Part shown: positions 55,880 to 64,000 of the stretch, piece by piece
How positions within the stretch are numbered: the stretch's first letter is position 1
How the letters are laid out: each line of letters opens with the position of its first letter
NCBI GenBank assembly: GCA_030549495.1
Contig: JAUIRK010000708.1
Span: forward strand, 410,001 to 474,000
Source: Nectonema munidae
Lineage: Eukaryota; Nematomorpha; Nectonematoida; Nectonematidae
DNA length: 64,000 bases
Direction: 5' to 3'
Notes under the pieces: model-generated
The model's input: the letters and a program-made list of their open reading frames with translations, nothing else
Told to the model about the DNA's origin: nothing
The model's database searches: none
Made by a program: the position numbers and the translations under genes

Positions 55880-57940
55880 CCTCTGTTTTGACTTAATGTG
55901 CACTTAAGCATCTTTGCATCCATAAGCTAACCCTCTCAACTCCCCAAGGAGGATGTCTTTCTGATATCCTCTGGCTAGTTCTCATAGACCCGCTTCTCGA
56001 TCTAATCTATACCAACACTGATTTCTCCCAATGTTTTTCAGACGACATATTATTCACCTTCACCAGTAACTCTCAACAAGAAAACCTCACGAAATCCTCT
56101 TCATTTCTACTAAGGCTACAAGAAAGAGCAAACACACATAAGATATTCTTTAACTCCAGCAAAACCAACCTCATTAACTTCACACGCAGGCACATAGAAC
56201 ATTTACCCTTTCATTTAAATACCTCTACTTCTATAACTGCCTCAAAGACAATCAAATATCTAGGACTAAACCTTCAGTCCAACCTAGAATTTTCAATTCA
56301 CTTTAAAAAAATATACCAAAAACTCTCGGTCACCCTTTTTTCACTTAAAAGTGTTATCTCTTATAAATGGGGCCTCCGTCCCAAACACACCAAATACATA
56401 TACTCATCCTTAAACCTACCAGTAATTCAATACGGAATTCTTTCCTGGGGCATCTCCTTAAAACACCCCACAACCATCCATTTTCCTAACAAGATACACC
56501 GTCTCTGCCTACTTTGCATCACCAAAGCATATCGTACTACTTCCACACAATGTCTAGAAATTCTAACTAACACCTAACCATTACAACTTCAACTTAAAAA
56601 AAACTATTATTAAGCGCTTCATCTTGACATATAACAACTTAATTCCTCCATTTCATCCGATCACACCCCACCACAATACTCATCCTACTCTTTCTACTCA
56701 CATCTATTTGCAAAATACGCACCAAATATTGCTAACTACCTAGTTCATCCCTCGTTACACCCATCTCTTTTAACTCACCCATCTGCACAAAATCCATTCA
56801 AATCATCTATATGCAAAAACAAATTTTTTGCAAAACAATCAATTTCATACCTTCGCTCTACCTCTTCATCAACATCCTTACGTATCTTCACAGACGCCTC
56901 AAAGAAATCCCTAAGTACCTCCTTTGCTTACGCCTTCTTCAAAGGCTCTTCCACTCGCCCCTTTTACATCCATCGCTCCCGACTAAATCCTCTACTCTCA
57001 ATCTTCGAATGCGAGATCTTTAGCCTTTTACACGCCTGCACTACGATCACTAACGACATTAACCACCTCCTTCCCCACTTTACTACCATCCATTTCTATA
57101 CCGATGCACAAAACATAATCCACGATCTCTCTCTATCCCACAACATCCCCTTTCCCTCCTTTAAACTCGCCTCCTCCCTAATCAATCCTACAAAACATTT
57201 CCACATACACCTATGTTGGTGCTAGCTCACCTAAACATACCAGAAAACTCCCTCGTAGACTACTTAACATAAAACTTACACCTAACCTCCCACATCCCTC
57301 TCAACTCCCTACCTCTCAAAACCTTTTTAACGCACATTCACTTATCCTCTCTAGAAGAATGGCAGGTGTCCAATATCTTCATCTCAAAATGCACTGATCT
57401 CTTCTTTACCACACATCAGCACAATTCACACAACTTTCAAAAACAAAAAATTTACACCACCTCGTTCAACCATTCGTTGGCTATCAGGCCACTGCCCATG
57501 CAAAGCATATCTCTTCTGAATTAAAGTAAGCGAAAATCCATACTGTCGTTTCGGATGCGACACAATAGAAACGCCATACCATCTCATCTTCACATGTCAA
57601 ATCTTCTCTTATCATCGCCAAGATCTTTTATTTCACTGCCTTTCTTTACTTAATAGATCTCCAACAACACTCTCAGATCTTCTATTACACCCAACACTAC
57701 TAAAATCCTTAGCAACACTCATTGACACCATTGAAACAACTCTCACCACCGTTGATAACCCTATAACAAACTAATCTGCCTTTCCTTTCTATTTTTAGAA
57801 TAACATCTGTAACTCCTCCCTATCTCTACCAACATCTGCATCCTCCTTAACCTACTCTCAAGCTTACGCAAGCATATCAGCACACGCTGGAAAGTGCTTT
57901 GAAATCTACCTACCTACCTACCTACCTACCTACCTACTTA
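55880..57940 (+). mobile_element. RNase H-bearing LINE family, copy A
   Basis: Plus-strand remnants: RT box TPQGGCLSDILWLVLIDPLL (about 55944), SDDILFTFTSNS (about 56040), IKYLGLNLQSNLEFSIHFKK (about 56250), an RNase H-like FYTDAQNIIHDL (about 57095), and the C-terminal cysteine/histidine region RWLSGHCPCKAYLF (about 57475). The conserved 3' end GCAAGCATATCAGC...GGAAAGTGCTTTGAAATC is followed by a (CTAC)n tail (57905-57938). Several stops and shifts are present, and the 5' part including the endonuclease is absent. RT plus RNase H suggests the I/R1-like group. Confidence 0.82.
57905..57938 (+). repeat. (CTAC)n tail of LINE copy A
   Basis: About eight CTAC units directly after the LINE 3' end. 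The equivalent tail of copy B is at 59473-59494. Confidence 0.9.
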
Positions 57941-58038
57941 TGTATACGAATGAAAATTTTCTTTTATCTAAGCTACATTACTTTTATTTTTAATAAAATG
58001 TTTTCATTTTATTGCTTTTTTATACCTAAGGTGAATTA

Positions 58039-59494
58039 TCACACTAAACTAACTACAAAACGTGAATTATTCACTAACACGCTACCCCTCGATCTCAATC
58101 TAAAGAAAACGCTTCTTAAAAATTACCTAATAACTTTCTGCTCTACACCTTCACCACATCTTTTCACCAATCTATACACAACCCAAACATCCCAATCACT
58201 GCAGTACTACAATTTCTTATTAATTCAGTTTACTCCTAACAAAACACCTTATCCTCCTCCTTAAACTACTAACATCTGTCATCATAGATATCTTGCGATA
58301 AACTCTATAGCTCACCAACGTACAACAAATACTATCAGCTCGCTTTCAATTTTCACTGACGGTTCCATATCACAACATCGCTCTTCAGCTGCATGGGCAT
58401 TCTTCCTACAAAACACAAAAAAACCATTCCTTATCCAACACACAAATCTAGATCCAGTAATCATTGCACACGAAACAGAAATTCACGCAGTATTACAAAT
58501 ACTGAGTATAAATACATAAATACTTTAAGTATTTATGCAACATACTCCTTAATAACCTAACTTCCTTTTCTATCTCCTTCAAATTTATCACTTTTTTCAC
58601 AGATTCGCAAAAATTTAATAAATGACCTAAAACTTGAAAACAAAATCTCACACTCAACTTATAGTTTAGCAAGCAAACTTATTCATCTATCTAATCACTT
58701 TGAATTAAAAATCGTCTGGTGCCTAGCTCATTCCAGCTGTTTCGAAAACTACCTGTCGATTACGTTGCAAATTCAAAAATATCCGATTCACAGATTCTAC
58801 CCCTATTTTCTCTACCCATCTCCACATTTACAAACACAATAATTAACTCTACACTACTGCAGTGACAACAATCTATTGACTCAACCATCACATCACTTCC
58901 AACATCTATGCCATTATCACAACTCATTTTAAACAAACAGTTTCACTCACTCCCTCGGAACATCATTCGCTGGCTCTCATCCCATTGCCCTTGTAATGCA
59001 TACTTCTTCAAATTCAAACTTCACTCAAACCCCTTTTGTCATTTTAGCTGTTCGTACATTGAAATACCTATACATATTCTCCTTTATTGTCCAATTTTTC
59101 ATTCTCACAGACACCAACTCCTTGAAAAAAGCCGCTACTTTTTTAAAGATATTCCATCCTCTCTGCATGATCTTCTACAACACCCATTACTCATCAAATA
59201 TCTCTCTCTTCTCATAACCACAATCGAACCAATACTCTCTGCAAACCAAATACTCAATCCTCCCCCAAATATCCAATAACAATAAGCCATTATTATCACT
59301 AACCCATACATTCTACAAAACAGTCTAGTGTTTACAGCCATAAAAATTTTCCAAATTTTCTTTTCTATTTCAGAAAGACCCACAAAGACTAAACTTACAC
59401 TTTGAAGACTAAATTCCAGCAGACTTGCAAGCATATCAGCTCCAGCTGGAAAGTGCTTAGAAATCTCCATACCCTACCTACCTACCTACCTACC
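58039..59494 (+). mobile_element. RNase H-bearing LINE family, copy B, with target duplication
   Basis: It is flanked by CCTAAGGTGAATTA on both sides (58025-58038 and 59493-59506), an 11-16 bp duplication (ambiguous where it meets the CTAC tail). It carries RNase H (LSIFTDGSISQHRSSAAWAF at about 58340; AHETEIHAVLQIL) and the Cys/His tail (IIRWLSSHCPCNAYFFKFKL at 58967; CSYIEIPIHILLYCPIFHSH). It ends with the same GCAAGCATATCAGCTCCAGC 3' end and (CTAC)n. It is 5' truncated before the RT. The last frame (58908-59279) is open for 123 codons; other parts have stops. Confidence 0.88.
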
Positions 59495-59506
59495 TAAGGT
59501 GAATTA

Positions 59507-60896
59507 AAAATAATCTAGATATCAAAATTATAAATCAAAATAGAAATCAACTCTATGATAACAATAAATTATTTTTTGTGTTAAAATTTTTCTTTATATT
59601 TTATTTTTTCGTCTATTGTTCACAATATGTTCCATCTTTTGTCTCTTTTTTTTGGACCCTTTTACATTAAAAATAAATGATATCAAAAATTGAAAATCAA
59701 CTTTTTTACAGTTGATCCCTTTTATACTTTTAGTTCTACTCAGGAATTAATATTTTATACAAAGTACTTCTCTATTCATATTTATACTCATGCCTAAGGA
59801 AATTGTATTTCGTGATATAATCTATTTTTGTCTTTACCTAGTTTTAGAGAATTTTTTTTATTTTAGTTTTAAATTAAGATTTTTGAATATTTGTATTTAT
59901 AATTTATATAATATTTTTTGTTTGTGTTTATTTTCTTTTCTTTTGATGTTTCCTTCTAGTCTTTTGAATATTTTTCATTTTATTTATGTTTTAGTTCTAA
60001 GATCTTTTATTCTAAATGTTATCATTCATTGTTTTTCTTCTCATTATTTAATATTTATTTTATCTCACTTACCAATGTTCTTGGCTTTAATTTACTATTA
60101 TGTTTATGATAATGCCGCTGAATTGAAAACCAAGAAGAAAGAAAATAATATGCTTTATGTAAAAGAATTTGAACAAAAAACGCATACTCGTTTTTCTAAG
60201 CATAGAAGAGTGTCCTGGCCTATTGCTTCTCAGAGATTTAAAGCTAAAAAGGTAATTAAATTTTTATAATATAGCTTTACTTCATCAATAGTTTTAAATG
60301 CCATTGAAATTTCCAAAGATTTTATACTGAATTTTATTTTAAAAATTATTATTTGATATTTTTCCTTAACCATTAAGTTTAAATCAAAATTAATATAGAA
60401 ATGTCAAATATTTTTAATTTTGTATAGTTTGTCTTTAAAAATATTAAATTTATTTAGGGTATTTTTAGATAAGTTTTAGCTCAGTTCTTATTTTTATCAT
60501 TTGTCGTATTTACCCTTTAAAGTTCTCATTCTCTAGAAATGAGGTTTACTTTGAGGTTGAGCACACGTACTGTTTTGGGACACGACAGTTCCGTTTTTAT
60601 CATGTATTTTGAATGATCTTTTTAAATGTCCTGTTTTTATTATTGGTTTTTTATTTTCTTTATCTATTATTTTGTTATCTTTCTTAAATAAAAAAAGAAT
60701 TTTGAATAAGTTTAAACTTTCAAAGACCAAAATTTATTGCGTAAAGTTACTTCACCAGAAAAAAATATATTTATGCTTAGCCAAATTTTTAAAAATTTTT
60801 ATATTAAAAAAGTTTTGCGTTATTATTTTTACGTATGCATGAAATTTATTTTATTATAATGCTATTTATAACATATATATATATATAAGTTTATTT
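59507..60896. other. No gene supported; unassigned open frame
   Basis: A plus frame 59790-60269 is low-complexity and hydrophobic at first because of T-rich DNA. Its last 50 codons (from about 60110) are compositionally different: NAAELKTKKKENNMLYVKEF, EQKTHTRFSKHRR. It ends beside an AAG|GTAATT donor-like site. I recognise no family. It might be one exon of an unknown gene or a repeat fragment. Confidence 0.3.
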
Positions 60897-60900
60897 TTAA

Positions 60901-61029
60901 CCCATTTACGGCCAATGTTCTTATTTTGGAACATAATTAATTTCATCTTCGTCTGCTTTTTCAATAACTTTGAATATAAATCGTCTGCGTTTTTTTAGAT
61001 ATCGTCTGCTTTGCTTGGCCTTAAATGGG
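60901..61029. mobile_element. piggyBac-type MITE
   Basis: TTAA at 60897-60900 and 61030-61033 flanks a 129-bp element whose ends CCCATTTACGGCCAA and TTGGCCTTAAATGGG are near-perfect inverted repeats. GTCTGCTTTT-like blocks repeat inside. It has no coding capacity. Confidence 0.85.
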
Positions 61030-61033
61030 TTAA

Positions 61034-62940
61034 TTTACCTTCAACTAAACTTACAAAAAAGTATGGTAAGCCTAGGTTTAATCCGTACTTTTCGAACATT
61101 CTATTTAATTTTCTGTTGTAAGAATTTTTGTTTTTCCATAATATTTTCAAAGTTAATGAAGCTAAGCATTCGCCAATTTACCATGTTGCAATTCAGAGTA
61201 CTGCCGACTGCAAAAAACTTTTTCTCATGTTTAATTTTATTAATTTACGACAGTTTTATGAAGCGTTCTTCACACAGGAATCTAACTAATAAGCACACAT
61301 TAAATGTTTGGAATTCATGCAAGCTTAGTAATGCACATTGTGAGGGGCGACTTCCATACTTAAACCGTTAAGGACCAGTGGGACAATAGTGTCACAAGAA
61401 ATGAAATATAAATTTGCAATTGGAAAAAAATACGATTAGTGTTAAAAATTCTAGAACAGCTTTAAATTGCTACACAAAACGTAAAAATGATGTTTTGGGC
61501 GCCACCCAGCTATCACCTAAAACGTCAAGCTTGATAAAGGAAAAACACTCATAAAAACCCTCAATTTTCAATGAGCCTTGCTGTTTCTTACAAAGCATGT
61601 CAGAAGTTCTCCATTTGAGGCGAATCTGTCTCGATAATGTTTTCTTTGGAACGGAAAGAATCTAGAAATAAGGTAGATGTTTTGCAATTTTTTATTTTTA
61701 AAAAATTTAAATACCTTTGTTATTTTTTTATTCCAAGGAAAACTTCCTTCAATACACAAGGAAATTCCTAGTAAGTGTTTAGTTTACTAGCGTGAGCCAT
61801 GAAATGGGATAAATCCTCATCACACTGCAGTGTGAAGCATACAGTCATGGCCTACGTTACGGTTCGAAAATAAATTTCGTATTTTCAAACTTCTCTTTTT
61901 TTCGAACCGTAAAATTGAATCGGAATAAAGAAATGCGATATTTAAAAAACGTATCCAAATTTTGGGGGTAAAAAATCGAAATGTAATAATTAAACATGAT
62001 CAAAAAGATTTAATTGATGTTTTTTACTTTGCGAATAAATACCTTCAATATTCTTTACTATAATCACTTCCAATTATTATTATATTTTTATTTTTATATA
62101 TCATTCATTTAAAGAAACGATTTAAGGAAGTTAATTTGAAATAATATAGTTAGTTAAGAAAAATTCAAAAACATCAAATTCGATATGTATATAATGTTGA
62201 ATAACAAATTCAAGTAAAATTGGATAAATTTATCACTTAAGCTATAAATCGTTCAGAAGAGGAACTAGTTCCGAATAGAGTTGTTGATTCTGAAGATTTA
62301 TCAATAGACTCCGACCCCTAACCTTTGACTTTTTAACATTAAATATCCTATATACACTGGAACATAGATAACGGCAATTTCCTATATAAATGATATACAC
62401 ACACAAAATAATAGGAAAGCAAAAAGCGCTGCTTGATTCGAATTTGCACGATGGGTAGTGCGGATTTTGCTATAGGCCATTGACCTAGGCCTTTTTATGC
62501 TAAAGGATCCCCTAACTCTAATTAACTGAGAGATCAGTAATGTTGTTTTTAGCATTAGTGGTGCTAAATTTATTAGTTACGGACGACTACTAGAATATGG
62601 AAATTGTTCATTTACTGAATAAGTGTGTTTCATAATTTTTTAAATTTAATTAGTTTCATTTTAAAATTTAAAAAAGTAAAGTTGACTGAGTTGTAGTAAT
62701 TTTAAGTACAGTTGAGGTTACTATTATTTTCTTTGTTATATTAACTAGTTTTTTTATCATTGTAGTTTATTTAGAAGTACTTCTTTTTTTAATAATAATT
62801 TATTTACCAAAAGTCAAAACTATGATTAATAATTGTTCTCAACTTTTTACTAATTTTAGTCGTAAGTAGCACTTTACTGATTTATTACTGGATTTTTGGA
62901 CAAGAGCCTTTACATCACTGATGTCCCACTTTTATTGAGC
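61034..62940. other. No gene seen
   Basis: A single piggyBac-like end (TTAAACCGTTAAGGACCAGT) near 61360 has no partner. Short frames have no domain I recognise. Confidence 0.5.
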
Positions 62941-62944
62941 TACG

Positions 62945-63010
62945 AGGAAAAGAGACTTGATGGGGGATCGAACCCAAGACTTTGAGTTACGAAACCCAGT
63001 ATCTAACCAA
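62945..63010 (-). repeat. tRNA-derived SINE, family 2, further copy
   Basis: On minus: TTAGATACTGGGTTTCGTAA, then the B box GGGTTCGATCCC and CCATCAAGTCTCTTTTCC. It is nearly identical in the tRNA-like part to the copy at 25315-25411. Confidence 0.82.
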
Positions 63011-63014
63011 CTAT

Positions 63015-64000
63015 AGTTAGAATGTGTAGCTAAGCTTTTTACGAATTTAATTGTTAGGTATATTAAAGCGTTGAGAAACCGAAATAATTCATTAGTGAAA
63101 ATTTGGACAGCTAATTTTTTTGTCAGTGTTGGTAATATTACCCAACTTGTGTTTTTTGTAATTTTATATAAAACATCGTTATGTTTTTTTTGGAAATTCT
63201 GCTTTTTTTTTTATCCATTTTTTGCTTTTTTATTCTTACTTGCATAAATTGTATCCATGTTTGCTTCTTTTTTCTCTCTTGCATACAAATGAATATGTAT
63301 AATCATCTAACATTTGAAGTAATTCCTTTGTGAACAATGAATAAAAAAACATCAATAATATTCATCGGTTCACTATAAAAATGAGGAAAATTCATAGGTT
63401 ATAACTCTTGATTCAATTAACTTTCTGTCTTTCGTTCACTTCATTTTTTTTCAGAAGACACAACTTTCTTTTCTTTTCTCCAACAACCAACCATTTGAAC
63501 TCTTATTGATTACCAGATAAATGATTGACATATGCATCGTTCTCCTCTCCATATTCCTCGTCAGAGAGAACGCTTATTGCATCAGTTGGTGCGGTTGAAT
63601 GTAAATTTCACTGTTGCTTATTTCGTCTTCAATGTATTCCATTATGTTATTCAAAGTGTCCTCGTGAAAAAATTTCTGCAAATGGGAAATTTATTTTTGA
63701 ATGACCTTTGTAAGTTTTGTTTTTAGCCACACAATGACCACAGAGGAAATGCCAACATGGTCAAAGTGTGCATGTTACAAAAGTTATCTGAGACTAAAGA
63801 TACTTGGTTTTTTCGAAATATAATATTCATTGAAATGGGATATTACAAACCTTAATCTTATTAGTTTTTTTCTTCCTAACTATTGTAGTTTAACATATAA
63901 AAGTTATATATATATATATCCTCCGTAACTAATTGGAAACATATATATAAGTCGTATGCGATTCTTCATAAATCATGTGATCTACCACTTATAGCAAAGA
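63015..64000. other. No gene seen
   Basis: AT-rich with a (TA)n run near 63906-63919. A 64-codon plus frame at 63532 has no domain I recognise. Confidence 0.5.

Noticed and set aside
57899-58264. Gene starting in the CTAC repeat
   Set aside because: It reads through the tail of one LINE copy into the next and has no conserved start.
61360-61760. Second TTAA-bounded element after TTAAACCGTTAAGGACC
   Set aside because: No matching inverted end next to another TTAA was found within a reasonable distance.

Overview
This is AT-rich animal nuclear DNA, not bacterial. It has GT-AG introns, tRNA-derived SINEs, LINEs, many small hAT- and piggyBac-type DNA elements and long microsatellites. The single recognisable host gene is a cyclic-AMP phosphodiesterase of the PDE4/dunce family. 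The combination of a compact-exon, long-intron PDE4, low GC and heavy DNA-transposon load suggests an arthropod, possibly a copepod such as a sea louse; that assignment is inference only.

Layout. 1-2452: a perfect (TG)n tract of about 2.4 kb ending in (AG)12. 2453-24930: no convincing host exon; instead a fold-back repeat (4068-4361), a diverged tandem duplication carrying a hAT MITE (5406-6217), a tRNA-SINE (7763-7925), several MITEs (9178-9671, 12468-12764, 13256-13639, 13780-14221, 14569-14811), a nested Mutator-like element holding a piggyBac remnant and a hAT MITE (17099-19723), a second piggyBac remnant (about 19840-20357) and another inverted-repeat element (22397-22961). 24931-50175: thirteen PDE4 exons on the + strand that join in phase from the PKA site of UCR1 through UCR2 and the full catalytic domain to a stop. 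They encode 588 residues; the 5' exons and promoter are not identified. The introns carry two hAT transposons (28193-30102 and 34378-37499), two minus-strand LINE fragments (44.2-46.4 kb and 47.1-48.2 kb), SINEs and a homopolymer-rich stretch (46.44-47.10 kb) that looks like poor assembly.

50176-64000: the PDE4 3' UTR, then a repeat graveyard. It holds three copies of one RNase H-bearing LINE family (about 51.75-52.99 kb on minus; about 55.88-57.94 kb and 58.04-59.49 kb on plus). It also holds a broken Ty3/gypsy-like fossil (about 52.99-54.96 kb), a 28-bp minisatellite, a small piggyBac MITE with TTAA at both ends (60901-61029) and another SINE (62945-63010).

The PDE4 protein keeps every metal- and nucleotide-binding residue I could check, so it should be an active cAMP hydrolase. 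Its family sequence is unusually diverged: HDVGH in place of the usual HDVDH, an unfamiliar linker after UCR2, and no C-terminal ERK-type site. No novel multi-gene system was found. The most notable points are the diverged PDE4, the very long TG tract, and several nested or precisely bounded transposons.
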